From Bin80 sp964503085 (GTDB lineage: Bacteria; Bacteroidota; Rhodothermia; Rhodothermales; Bin80), in assembly GCA_964503085.1 (NCBI GenBank), contig CAZCYQ010000020.1:1-51256 (forward strand): DNA of 51,256 nt. The letters run 5' to 3'. A program made the translations under genes and the position numbers. Under the pieces are notes generated by a model that worked only from the letters and a program-made list of their open reading frames with translations, was not told the DNA's origin and searched no databases. This document shows, piece by piece, positions 8,689 to 17,215 of the stretch (position 1 is its first letter; every line of letters starts with the position of its first letter).

Positions 8689-11600
8689 ATGCGAACGATT
8701 TTTACTACTTTTCTTGCGGCACTCTTATTTCTCGTGCCTTCACGCGAAGCTACTGCTCAACTTGATGATGTCGAATCCCGTCCGACAGTCACGGTAACAG
8801 ATAGCGATATTGAGGCTGGCGATGTGGTCCGATGGACCGCCGATAATGTATATATCCTGGACGGTCTTGTTATCGTGGAAGACGGTGCGATGTTACACAT
8901 TGACGCCGGAACCGTTATCAAAGCTGAGGACGGAACGGGAACAGACGCTTCTGCGCTTGTGGTCGCCCGGGGAGGCAAGATATTTGCCGAAGGGACACCA
9001 ACTCAACCCATCGTATTTACCTCGGTCCAGGATAACATCTCCACTCCTGATTTACTGACCTACGAAGATCGTGGGCTCTGGGGGGGCATCGTCATCCTGG
9101 GACATGCAGGAACAAACAACCCAGGTGATGCCGCCGGCGACTTCAAGGAAATCGAGGGAGTTAATGAACTCGTGCCCGACGGGGACACACGTGCCGAATA
9201 TGGTGGTACTGTGGATGATGATAACTCTGGGGTTATGCGCTACGTCTCCATCCGTCACACCGGCATCAATATCGGTGAGTCGGACGGCAACGAGATCCAA
9301 GGCTTAACCTTGGGGGGCGTTGGCTCCGGTACAGTACTTGAGCACATTGAGGTCTATGCCAGTGGTGATGATGGTGTGGAATTCTTCGGAGGCACCGTTA
9401 ACCTGAAGTACTTTGTGAGCGTCTTCAATTCCGACGACGCGGTTGATTGGGATCAGGGCTGGCGCGGTAAAGGACAGTTTTGGTTTGTACTTCAGGGTAC
9501 AGATAAAGCCGGGGCCGCGGCTGAGCAGGATGGTGCCGGAGGCGATGAACACTTCCAGCCTTATGCTATCCCGGAAATCTATAACGTCACCTACGTTGGA
9601 GCCGGGTCCGATGCTTCTCCAGAATCAGATCGCGGTGAAATGCTCATGTTCCGTGACAATTCCGGTGGATTCTATCATAACTCAATCTTCACACAGTTCA
9701 ATACGGGCAAGGGAGGACATGCCCTCCAAATTGAAGATATTGATAACACAGGATCCAAAACAGAGGACAGTCGCCAACGGTTTGAGGCCGGAGACCTCGG
9801 TCTTACTCACAATATCTGGTGGGACTTCGGGGCCGGAGTTAACCCCGATACCTGGATCGCAGGCAGTGATCCCACGTTCGTGGCCGCTGTACTTACTTAC
9901 CTTCTAGCCAATGGAAATGGTACTGTTGATCCACAGCTGCGAGGGATTGAGCGCGGAACAACGGGATCAGGAACGCTTGACCCAAGGCCCCACAGTAACA
10001 GTCCTGCCTTCACGCTTCCCAGAGCTGACTATCCTGACAGCGATTATTTCTTCTCCGAAACCGATTATATCGGTGCTTTCGGCCGTGCGAACTGGCTGCT
10101 TGGATGGACTGCACTTGACGAATTGGGGTATGTTCACACAGAATCCGAGGATGTTGAATCTCGCCCCGAGATTACGGTGACTGATAATGACATCAATGCT
10201 GCTGATACCGTCCGATGGACCGCCGATAATGTATATATCCTGGACGGTCTTGTTATCGTGGAAGACGGTGCGATGTTACACATTGACGCCGGAACCGTTA
10301 TCAAAGCTGAGGACGGAACGGGAACAGACGCTTCTGCGCTTGTGGTCGCCCGGGGAGGCAAGATATTTGCCGAAGGGACACCAACTCAACCCATCGTATT
10401 TACCTCGGTCCAGGATAACATCTCCACTCCTGATTTACTGACCTACGAAGATCGTGGGCTCTGGGGGGGCATCGTCATCCTGGGACATGCAGGAACAAAC
10501 AACCCAGGTGATGCCGCCGGCGACTTCAAGGAAATCGAGGGAGTTAATGAACTCGTGCCCGACGGGGACACACGTGCCGAATATGGTGGTACTGTGGATG
10601 ATGATAACTCTGGGGTTATGCGCTACGTCTCCATCCGTCACACCGGCATCAATATCGGTGAGTCGGACGGCAACGAGATCCAAGGCTTAACCTTGGGGGG
10701 CGTTGGCTCCGGTACAGTACTTGAGCACATTGAGGTCTATGCCAGTGGTGATGATGGTGTGGAATTCTTCGGAGGCACCGTTAACCTGAAGTACTTTGTG
10801 AGCGTCTTCAATTCCGACGACGCGGTTGATTGGGATCAGGGCTGGCGCGGTAAAGGACAGTTTTGGTTTGTACTTCAGGGTACAGATAAAGCCGGGGCCG
10901 CGGCTGAGCAGGATGGTGCCGGAGGCGATGAACACTTCCAGCCTTATGCTATCCCGGAAATCTATAACGTCACCTACGTTGGAGCCGGGTCCGATGCTTC
11001 TCCAGAATCAGATCGCGGTGAAATGCTCATGTTCCGTGACAATTCCGGTGGATTCTATCATAACTCAATCTTCACACAGTTCAATACGGGCAAGGGAGGA
11101 CATGCCCTCCAAATTGAAGATATTGATAACACAGGATCCAAAACAGAGGACAGTCGCCAACGGTTTGAGGCCGGAGACCTCGGTCTTACTCACAATATCT
11201 GGTGGGACTTCGGGGCCGGAGTTAACCCCGATACCTGGATCGCAGGCAGTGATCCCACGTTCGTGGCCGCTGTACTTACTTACCTTCTAGCCAATGGAAA
11301 TGGTACTGTTGATCCACAGCTGCGAGGGATTGAGCGCGGAACAACGGGATCAGGAACGCTTGACCCAAGGCCCCACAGTAACAGTCCTGCCTTCACGCTT
11401 CCCAGAGCTGACTATCCTGACAGCGATTATTTCTTCTCCGAAACCGATTATATCGGTGCTTTCGGCCGTGAAAACTGGCTGTTTGGATGGACTGCACTTG
11501 ATGAACTAGGATACACAGGATCTATCCCGACATCTATTGAGCAAGTATCTGTAGCAGAAATACCTTCTGAAATTTCGCTCAATCAGAATTATCCAAACCC

Positions 11601-11829
11601 GTTCAACCCTGTCACCACCGTCGAATTTGATCTTGACCGTGCGCAGAATGTCACCCTTACAGTGTATGACGTTGCGGGGCGACAGGTGGCAGTTCTTGTT
11701 GACGGCCAGAAAGCAGCCGGCACTTACCATGTACAGTTTGATGCGAGCAACCTGTCAAGCGGACTCTACCTCTACAGACTGCATACGCAGACTGGAAGCC
11801 TGACTCGCAAAATGACGCTCCTTAAATAG
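8689..11829 (+). CDS. Secreted duplicated parallel-beta-helix-like protein with C-terminal secretion/sorting tail
   Basis: The 1046 residues start with a signal peptide (MRTIFTTFLAALLFLVPS..., cleavage after ATAQ). Two homologous units of 461 residues follow, each opening with DVESRP and containing ILDGLVIVEDGAMLHIDAGT, LWGGIVILGHA, MRYVSIRHTGINIGESDGNE and YASGDDGVEFFGGTVNLKYF. This pattern of short beta-strands and turns suggests a right-handed beta-helix. The last 80 or so residues hold a sorting domain (NQNYPNPFNPVTTVEF, VYDVAGRQV, SSGLYLYRL) typical of type IX secretion cargo in this group. The protein is strongly acidic and probably surface-exposed or released. It follows the TonB receptor by 155 bp on the same strand, and such proteins often accompany TonB receptors. 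Its ligand is unknown. Confidence 0.85.
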   Translation: MRTIFTTFLAALLFLVPSREATAQLDDVESRPTVTVTDSDIEAGDVVRWTADNVYILDGLVIVEDGAMLHIDAGTVIKAEDGTGTDASALVVARGGKIFAEGTPTQPIVFTSVQDNISTPDLLTYEDRGLWGGIVILGHAGTNNPGDAAGDFKEIEGVNELVPDGDTRAEYGGTVDDDNSGVMRYVSIRHTGINIGESDGNEIQGLTLGGVGSGTVLEHIEVYASGDDGVEFFGGTVNLKYFVSVFNSDDAVDWDQGWRGKGQFWFVLQGTDKAGAAAEQDGAGGDEHFQPYAIPEIYNVTYVGAGSDASPESDRGEMLMFRDNSGGFYHNSIFTQFNTGKGGHALQIEDIDNTGSKTEDSRQRFEAGDLGLTHNIWWDFGAGVNPDTWIAGSDPTFVAAVLTYLLANGNGTVDPQLRGIERGTTGSGTLDPRPHSNSPAFTLPRADYPDSDYFFSETDYIGAFGRANWLLGWTALDELGYVHTESEDVESRPEITVTDNDINAADTVRWTADNVYILDGLVIVEDGAMLHIDAGTVIKAEDGTGTDASALVVARGGKIFAEGTPTQPIVFTSVQDNISTPDLLTYEDRGLWGGIVILGHAGTNNPGDAAGDFKEIEGVNELVPDGDTRAEYGGTVDDDNSGVMRYVSIRHTGINIGESDGNEIQGLTLGGVGSGTVLEHIEVYASGDDGVEFFGGTVNLKYFVSVFNSDDAVDWDQGWRGKGQFWFVLQGTDKAGAAAEQDGAGGDEHFQPYAIPEIYNVTYVGAGSDASPESDRGEMLMFRDNSGGFYHNSIFTQFNTGKGGHALQIEDIDNTGSKTEDSRQRFEAGDLGLTHNIWWDFGAGVNPDTWIAGSDPTFVAAVLTYLLANGNGTVDPQLRGIERGTTGSGTLDPRPHSNSPAFTLPRADYPDSDYFFSETDYIGAFGRENWLFGWTALDELGYTGSIPTSIEQVSVAEIPSEISLNQNYPNPFNPVTTVEFDLDRAQNVTLTVYDVAGRQVAVLVDGQKAAGTYHVQFDASNLSSGLYLYRLHTQTGSLTRKMTLLK
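8827..10087. repeat. Intragenic direct repeat, copy 1 (1,261 bp)
   Basis: This block recurs at 10210-11470, offset 1,383 bp. By reading, I find no difference between copies, including third codon positions. Just outside it the two units are still homologous but clearly diverged: 8764-8826 against 10147-10209 differ at many sites, and the bases after 10087 and 11470 differ too. Confidence 0.9.
10210..11470. repeat. Intragenic direct repeat, copy 2 (1,261 bp)
   Basis: This is the second copy of the block at 8827-10087, in frame within the same gene. Identity ends sharply at the boundary: GGCCGTGCGAAC in copy 1 against GGCCGTGAAAAC in copy 2. Confidence 0.9.
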
Positions 11830-11856
11830 AGCTTCCACACCATTATATTGTAGTGA

Positions 11857-11891
11857 CGCCGGGTTCCTTACACGGGGAACCCGGCGTTTTT
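11857..11891 (+). terminator. Rho-independent terminator between the beta-helix gene and the Na/Pi symporter gene
   Basis: A perfect 11-bp stem (CGCCGGGTTCC with GGAACCCGGCG) with an 8-nt loop is followed by five T. It begins 28 bp after the stop of the 1046-residue gene and ends only 13 bp before the ATG of the symporter gene, so it occupies the only leader space that gene has. Confidence 0.85.
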
Positions 11892-11904
11892 CTACTCTAT
11901 TACC

Positions 11905-13056
11905 ATGACCGAATCAGACCAAGCCAACCTGTCGGGGATTCAACGCCTCTCACCATTCCTCCCGCTGCTTGGGTTGCTGGGGGTATTGTTTTGCTTTTTC
12001 GTCAGTCTAGAGCTCATGGGCACTTCCATGAAGCTACTAGGAGAGGGGTTTGCTGAACAATTGGTCCGTACAACAAGCAATCCCTTCATCGCCCTCTTTA
12101 TCGGTATCCTTGCAACTTCTCTTGTACAAAGCTCTTCTACAGTAACCTCATTGGCGGTATCTGCCGTGGCTGGTGGAGGACTCACTGTCGCAGGTGCCAT
12201 CCCGATCGTGCTTGGAGCCAATGTGGGTACCAGTGTAACGAATACCATTGTTTCGTTGGGCCATATTGGAAGAAAGGACGAATTCGGCAGAGCCATGGGC
12301 GCTGCTACTGTACATGATTTTTTTAATCTACTGGCAGTCGTAATCTTTTTCCCCCTGGAGTTAATCTTTGGATTTCTGTCCAAATCGTCTGCTGCACTTG
12401 CCGCCGGGGTTACGGGTGTAGGCGGAACTGAGTTATTTGATTTTGTTGGTGTGATGACTGCGCCGATAGTGAGTGGCCTAGTTGCCTTGATGCTGGACTC
12501 AGGCGTGTTGGTCCTGATACTAGGTGTTCTACTCCTGTTCTTCTCTCTGCGCTATCTGGTGGTACTCCTGCGCAGACTGTTCCTCGGCCGTTCAGAGCGA
12601 CTCATCAATAAATATCTATTTGGTCCTGCACCGATTGCGCTCGCTTTCGGTACGCTCGTGACCATCATGGTGCAAAGCTCATCAATCACAACATCAATTA
12701 CGGTGCCCTTGGTTGGGGCAGGCATTGTAACCGTATCACAAATCTTCCCATTTGTGCTGGGTGCAAACATTGGTACAACGGTCACCGCACTATTAGCTTC
12801 GCTCGTTTTGGCGAGTGGAGGCAGTGTCTTGGGAGCCGCTGCTTTGCAGGTAGCACTGGCTCATCTCATATTCAATTGTTGTGGGGTAATCACCTTCCTC
12901 CCCTTCCGAACAATCCGGAGAATTCCTGTACGGATGTCTGAATTTTTAGGTATGCTTGTCGTGAAGAACCGTGCTTGGGCGTTTGGATATGTTGCTTGTA
13001 TTTTCTTTCTTGTTCCGCTAGTAATAATTCTGTTAACACGTAATCTGGGTTCCTGA
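11905..13056 (+). CDS. Na+/phosphate symporter (NptA / PNaS family)
   Basis: This 383-residue inner-membrane protein has the two inverted QSSS repeats that define Na+/Pi cotransporters: SLVQSSSTVTSLAVS near residues 72-86 and TIMVQSSSITTSITVP near 253-268. Each is followed by a matching LGANxGTxVT motif (LGANVGTSVTN, LGANIGTTVTA). About eight hydrophobic segments are visible. There is no C-terminal PhoU-like domain, which many bacterial homologues carry. It should import inorganic phosphate with sodium. The ATG is 13 bp after a strong terminator, with no Shine-Dalgarno in between, so expression may depend on read-through. It completes the phosphate theme of the TonB receptor and the two polyphosphate kinases upstream. 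Confidence 0.92.
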   Translation: MTESDQANLSGIQRLSPFLPLLGLLGVLFCFFVSLELMGTSMKLLGEGFAEQLVRTTSNPFIALFIGILATSLVQSSSTVTSLAVSAVAGGGLTVAGAIPIVLGANVGTSVTNTIVSLGHIGRKDEFGRAMGAATVHDFFNLLAVVIFFPLELIFGFLSKSSAALAAGVTGVGGTELFDFVGVMTAPIVSGLVALMLDSGVLVLILGVLLLFFSLRYLVVLLRRLFLGRSERLINKYLFGPAPIALAFGTLVTIMVQSSSITTSITVPLVGAGIVTVSQIFPFVLGANIGTTVTALLASLVLASGGSVLGAAALQVALAHLIFNCCGVITFLPFRTIRRIPVRMSEFLGMLVVKNRAWAFGYVACIFFLVPLVIILLTRNLGS

Positions 13057-13312
13057 CGGTAATATTCTACAGTGCCCGCCAGAAAATAGCTTTGGCAACC
13101 ACGGCTAATTACGGACTCCTCGAATACGAATCAGGTGACTTGTGAGCAATTGCCGGTGGTTAGAACGATCATTCCTCAGGTTTGCAGATCTCCGTACGGG
13201 CCCTATAAGATGCGCTTTCTGACAGGTATGAATCCCGTGAGTGGTTGTGCCCGGCTGGTAGATGTCACGTGTACATGAGCGAATTCAAGAAACACTCCAT
13301 TAGCGCCACAAA

Positions 13313-13849
13313 CTACCACCATTCTTCCCGATCACGCAGACCAGTAATATGTGCTATATGGTGGTTTCCATGCCACGCATAAATAACCAGAAAATTCTCA
13401 CAGGTCCGCAGGCCGTCCTCTGGATGCATAACCTCGCTCTTCCAGTCACGTTTACTCATTGCCCGCATAAGCCTGCACCAGCGAGGATGCAGCGCATCCA
13501 GAAGTGCAAGTGATTCTTCAACGGGGCCGTAACGGGCATCAGAGAGATCTGCCCAGGCATCTTGATTATAGGCCTTGATCCTCGGAAAATCCTCTGTCAG
13601 CGCCCAACGAAAACGAATGTACGCATTAAGGTGGCTATCCGGGATATGATGCACAACTTGGCGTACAGTCCAGCCATCAGGCCGATAAGGAGTCTCCAAT
13701 TGACTGTCCGTCAGTCCAACCACTGCCTGACGAAGCAGCATCGGTGCAGATTCAATTTGACCAATGAGTTCGCTGCGCTCTGCATCAGTCAGACTTCGTC
13801 CCACCTTGGGAGCACCTATTGGAAAACGTAATGGATCTGGTAGCTTCAT
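13313..13849 (-). CDS. DinB/YfiT-family metal-dependent protein (bacillithiol-transferase-like)
   Basis: The 178 residues match YfiT/BstA, a DinB-fold four-helix protein that uses a metal held by three histidines. Visible here are GWTVRQVVHHIPDSHLNAYIRF (first His set, about 59-80) and WHGNHHIAHITGLR (about 159-172) at the C-terminus. The N-terminal DPLRFPIGAP opening is also typical. In Firmicutes the family conjugates bacillithiol to substrates; Bacteroidota homologues are generally annotated 'putative metal-dependent hydrolase'. The gene lies 28 bp downstream of an SDR gene on the same strand, so they may form a two-gene unit. Confidence 0.85.
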   Translation of the reverse strand: MKLPDPLRFPIGAPKVGRSLTDAERSELIGQIESAPMLLRQAVVGLTDSQLETPYRPDGWTVRQVVHHIPDSHLNAYIRFRWALTEDFPRIKAYNQDAWADLSDARYGPVEESLALLDALHPRWCRLMRAMSKRDWKSEVMHPEDGLRTCENFLVIYAWHGNHHIAHITGLRDREEWW

Positions 13850-13877
13850 GCGAATGCTGCTTTCTGAATGTTATATT

Positions 13878-14564
13878 CTAAATGTCCCCTTCCCGGGGTC
13901 TAAGAAGCACTTCCTCTATGACCGTGCGGGAGCTTAGTTTCCAACTATCAAGCACACAGCGGGCTACGTCTTCGGGTGGCATAAACCGCTCTTCCGGCAG
14001 CGTAGTACCATCCCAACTGGGCGTGAGCGTAGCACCTGGCAGAACAGTCGTAACCCGAAGCCCCGTGTTTAACGTCTCTGCACGCACGACTCTCGCGAGC
14101 CCCAACAATCCGTGCTTAGCAGCACAGTACGCGCTGGCCCCAGCGTAGGCCTGCTGAGAAGCCACAGATGCCATAAAGAACACATGTCCCGAACCTGCAT
14201 CAAGCATACTCGGAAGTAACGCCCGTGTTACCATGAATGCCCCAGTCAGGTTTGCTTCAACCTGTTGTCTGAACAGGCTTGGGGTGGTTTCCAGGAACGG
14301 CTTCGCAACGAAATGACCTGCATTGTTTATGAGCACATCCGGCGGCCCAAATTCTAAGAGAATCTTCCTGCATGTTTCCTCAACTTGCTCCTCCTTGGTT
14401 ATGTCGCACACCATAGGCTTCCCCTTCGTCTTCTTCGCAACTGCTCCCAGGCGGCGTACCGAGCGTCCAAGTAAAATAATCTGATGGTCTCCGTCGCTGC
14501 GAAACACGTCTGCGATCGCAGCGCCAATACCACTGCTTGCTCCAGTTACTAAGATGTTTGCCAT
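13878..14564 (-). CDS. Short-chain dehydrogenase/reductase
   Basis: This is a classical SDR of 228 residues. The NAD(P)-binding TGASSGIG is at 7-14, and the adenine-ring aspartate is in CDIT at about 53-56. INNAG is at 79-83. The catalytic triad is Ser133 in FMASVAS and Tyr146/Lys150 in YCAAK. The PG motif is VLPGATLTPSW. The substrate cannot be read from sequence. The C-terminal TVIEEVLLRPREGDI resembles the 'IxEIxIRP' ending of the YdfG/clavulanate-dehydrogenase-like group. It precedes the YfiT-like gene by 28 bp and is divergent from the phosphoribosyltransferase gene. Confidence 0.9.
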   Translation of the reverse strand: MANILVTGASSGIGAAIADVFRSDGDHQIILLGRSVRRLGAVAKKTKGKPMVCDITKEEQVEETCRKILLEFGPPDVLINNAGHFVAKPFLETTPSLFRQQVEANLTGAFMVTRALLPSMLDAGSGHVFFMASVASQQAYAGASAYCAAKHGLLGLARVVRAETLNTGLRVTTVLPGATLTPSWDGTTLPEERFMPPEDVARCVLDSWKLSSRTVIEEVLLRPREGDI

Positions 14565-14666
14565 GTGCTGTGAGCGTCTGGTCTCCTCAGGTCAAACAGC
14601 AGCGTGCCATTCGGGATCCGGTGTGGCATTTCGGCGTAGATTCATTTTCCAGCATGCCCCATTGTC

Positions 14667-15101
14667 GTGGACACTATAACGAACATCCCCGCTATTTCGT
14701 TTGAGATTGTTAGTGAAAAACTGTACAACACTGAATTCCCTGCTGCTGATTTAGTCGTTGGAATCGGTTCTGGAGGGATTGTACCTGCAGCAATGACTGC
14801 ACATGAGTTACGCGTACCAATGATGCCCCTGTGGTTGAACTACCGCGATAAGAACAATAAGCCCCGGCATTCATTACCGCAATTGTACCGACCATTCAAT
14901 GTATCCTCCGAGGTGAATCATATCCTGCTCGTGGATGATGTGGTTGTTTCTGGAAAAACATTAAATGCTGCAATGAAGCTGCTCCCTCCAAACGCCGAGG
15001 TAACTACACTTGCGCTGAAAGGATGCGCAGACATCGTACTCTTTGCTGAAATTGAGTCCTGTGTGCAGTGGCCCTGGAATCCACCCCAACATACTATCTG
15101 A
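14667..15101 (+). CDS. Type I phosphoribosyltransferase-fold protein
   Basis: The 144 residues contain a PRPP-binding signature, ILLVDDVVVSGKT at about 86-98, and a VVGIGSGGIVPA loop at about 30-41, both typical of purine or xanthine-guanine phosphoribosyltransferases and relatives. The start is GTG (14667); I see no in-frame ATG upstream that fits. The substrate cannot be determined; it is shorter than hypoxanthine PRTases and closest in layout to gpt-like proteins. The stop is 4 bp before the ATG of the aldo/keto reductase gene, so the two are probably co-transcribed. Confidence 0.8.
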   Translation: MDTITNIPAISFEIVSEKLYNTEFPAADLVVGIGSGGIVPAAMTAHELRVPMMPLWLNYRDKNNKPRHSLPQLYRPFNVSSEVNHILLVDDVVVSGKTLNAAMKLLPPNAEVTTLALKGCADIVLFAEIESCVQWPWNPPQHTI

Positions 15102-15105
15102 CATT

Positions 15106-16065
15106 ATGAATCGACGAGACTTTGTACAGTGGGCACTGACTGTTGGATCAGCTGCTCTGATTCAGCGGCACATGCCAAACGACAGCGACGAGTTGCCCCG
15201 CCGCTCTTTCGGTCGCACGAATGAAGAAGTTACCATGCTTGGCCTTGGAGGCTGGCATATTGGACGAATGAATGAACGGGATGCGCAAGCTACTATAGAA
15301 GCCGCTATGGAGGGTGGTGTTCGCTTCTATGATTCAGCGGAGTCATACCAGGGTGGAGGAAGCGAACGTTATTTAGGCAGATTCCTGGTCCCGCAGTGGC
15401 GGGACCAAGTCTATCTGATGTCAAAAACAACTGCAACTACGGCTAAGGGCGCGCGGGAGCATCTTGAAGGTACACTACGGAGATTCAACACCGAGCAAAT
15501 GGATCTCTGGCAAGTGCATGCAATAACCAGTCCACAAGACGTTGATCGGCGAATAGAGGCAGGTGTACTTGATGTAATGGAGCAGGCCCTCGCAGAGGGT
15601 AAAACCCGTCACATCGGTTTTACAGGTCATACTGACCCCGCGGCGCATCGCCACCTCCTTGAACAGACTGATATATTCCATGCTGTTCAATGCCCCGTCA
15701 ATGTAGCAGACGTAAGCTACAAGAGCTTCGTACGAACGGTAATTCCGAAAGTCGTCGAGCGGAATATGGGCATGATTGCCATGAAAACACTTGCAAATGG
15801 GGGTTTTTTTGGTGGCTCTAATCATGGACAGCACGGTAATCGGCCACGTGTTGTACCAAACCACTTATCTATCCAGGAAGCCCTGCACTTCGTATGGTCC
15901 CTTCCGGTCAGCGTGATCGTTACCGGTCCAGACAATGTTGAACAACTCCGCGAGAAAATTGCCTTAGCTCGGACTTTTATAGGTATGTCAGAGTCTGACA
16001 GGAATGAACTCGTTGCACGCATCGCAGACATGGCCGGGCGTGGAGTGGAATTCTACAAGGCATAA
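15106..16065 (+). CDS. Aldo/keto reductase with Tat-like leader
   Basis: The ATG at 15106 gives MNRRDFVQWALTVGSAALIQ, a twin-arginine-type leader followed by a hydrophobic stretch; an in-frame ATG 63 bp upstream would bury this leader and is rejected. The catalytic tetrad Asp76 and Tyr81 (FYDSAESY), Lys107 (MSKT) and His138 (WQVHAI) is intact, and the barrel continues to about residue 300. The C-terminal NADPH region includes IVTGPDNVEQLREKIALA. It would reduce a carbonyl or oxidise an alcohol; the substrate is unknown. 'Twin-arginine-leader aldo/keto reductases' of this type are common in Bacteroidota and Planctomycetota. It lies 4 bp behind the phosphoribosyltransferase gene. Confidence 0.88.
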   Translation: MNRRDFVQWALTVGSAALIQRHMPNDSDELPRRSFGRTNEEVTMLGLGGWHIGRMNERDAQATIEAAMEGGVRFYDSAESYQGGGSERYLGRFLVPQWRDQVYLMSKTTATTAKGAREHLEGTLRRFNTEQMDLWQVHAITSPQDVDRRIEAGVLDVMEQALAEGKTRHIGFTGHTDPAAHRHLLEQTDIFHAVQCPVNVADVSYKSFVRTVIPKVVERNMGMIAMKTLANGGFFGGSNHGQHGNRPRVVPNHLSIQEALHFVWSLPVSVIVTGPDNVEQLREKIALARTFIGMSESDRNELVARIADMAGRGVEFYKA

Positions 16066-16096
16066 CGCCGTCTATATTCCAACTAGATTGGATACG

Positions 16097-17215
16097 ATGA
16101 AACGAGTGTTAACCTTCATGTTGTTGCTTGTCTCTGCTCAACTTGCAGAAGCTCAGATTGCAGCAACAATTACCGGCTCCATAACCGACTCTACGGGAGC
16201 GCCGATTACACAGGCAAATGTATTCATTGCCTCATCAATGGCCGGGACAACTACCGATGACGATGGTGTCTATTACTTGCCCGACATCCCGCTGGGCACA
16301 TTGCGCCTCGTTGTGTCCCGTACAGGGTACGAATCCGACCATGTTGATCTCTTTGTGCGCGAAGCACGCACTTACACGCAGGATTTTCAGCTTCAGGAAA
16401 AAATTTACGAGCTCGGGGAAGTAACGGTATCCACCAATAATCGAAGGTGGCAGCGGCAATTAGAGCGATTCGTAAACATATTTATCGGTGAGAGTCCAAA
16501 TGCTCAGGAAACCATTATCATGAACCCCGAGGTGCTGGATTTTTCGGGGAGTGGTGGAGAATTCAGGGCACAGGCAAGTGAACCCTTAATCATAGAGAAT
16601 AAGGCCCTAGGGTATAAACTGACCTACTTTCTGAATGAGTTCATTGCAGAACCAAATAGCTGGCGGTGGGACGGGGAACCACTTTTTGAACAACTGGAAC
16701 CCTCCAGTCCAGAAGAGGCAGCCCGATGGAGTGCCAAGCGCGACTCGGCCTTCTATGGATCCTTCAGGCATTTCCTTCTCTCAGTCATTAATGATCAGGT
16801 AGAGGAACAGGGCTTCAAGATATACTCCCGCCCCGGCTCCAATCAGCGTGTGCTGGATCTACGTGGTAGAGTATCCGGTAACCCGGAGAGCCGTTATCCT
16901 ATTAAGGCCTCAGATATTATTCGAGCAGGACAATACGATGATGAGCGAATCCTGGATTTTGCGGGCTACATAGATGTGATCTATACACATGAACTGGAAG
17001 ATGCGGCCTACCTAAAGTTACAACGACGGGCAGGACGGGCACGTTATCAGACTTCACCCATCCGGCTAGATCGCGGACCGACCGTGGTGGATCTTAAAGG
17101 GGACACTCAGGATCCTTATGGCGTCACTTTCTACGGCGGATATTTTGCTTATGAGCGTACAGGGGATCAGCTTCCAAAGGAATTTCGCCCATGGACTCAG
17201 GGCGAAAGTTTCTAG
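16097..17215 (+). CDS. Secreted carboxypeptidase-regulatory-like domain protein, paralogue 1
   Basis: The ATG at 16097 gives a clean signal peptide (MKRVLTFMLLLVSAQLAEAQ). Residues about 22-105 form a carboxypeptidase-regulatory-like/transthyretin-like domain with GSITDSTGAPITQANVFIAS and DDDGVYYLPDIPLGTLRLVV. The remaining 270 residues are an unnamed conserved region with the motifs NPEVLDFSGSGGEFRAQAS, EPLIIENKALGYKLTYFL, YGSFRHFLLSVI and a C-terminal DPYGVTFYGGYFAYER. It has no catalytic signature that I recognise. It is probably periplasmic or outer-membrane-associated. The next gene is a paralogue along its full length. Confidence 0.85.
   Translation: MKRVLTFMLLLVSAQLAEAQIAATITGSITDSTGAPITQANVFIASSMAGTTTDDDGVYYLPDIPLGTLRLVVSRTGYESDHVDLFVREARTYTQDFQLQEKIYELGEVTVSTNNRRWQRQLERFVNIFIGESPNAQETIIMNPEVLDFSGSGGEFRAQASEPLIIENKALGYKLTYFLNEFIAEPNSWRWDGEPLFEQLEPSSPEEAARWSAKRDSAFYGSFRHFLLSVINDQVEEQGFKIYSRPGSNQRVLDLRGRVSGNPESRYPIKASDIIRAGQYDDERILDFAGYIDVIYTHELEDAAYLKLQRRAGRARYQTSPIRLDRGPTVVDLKGDTQDPYGVTFYGGYFAYERTGDQLPKEFRPWTQGESF

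Noticed and set aside
8764..11520. The large direct repeat as an insertion sequence or transposon pair.
   Set aside because: Both copies are in-frame coding sequence of one secreted protein; there is no transposase, inverted terminal repeat or target-site duplication.
13057..13312. 256-bp gap between the convergent symporter and YfiT-like genes, checked for tRNA or small RNA.
   Set aside because: No T-loop (GGTTCGAATCC-like) or cloverleaf and no clear hairpin was found on either strand.
15043..15105. Upstream in-frame start for the aldo/keto reductase.
   Set aside because: It would overlap the previous gene and place 21 residues in front of a well-formed Tat-like leader MNRRDFVQ.
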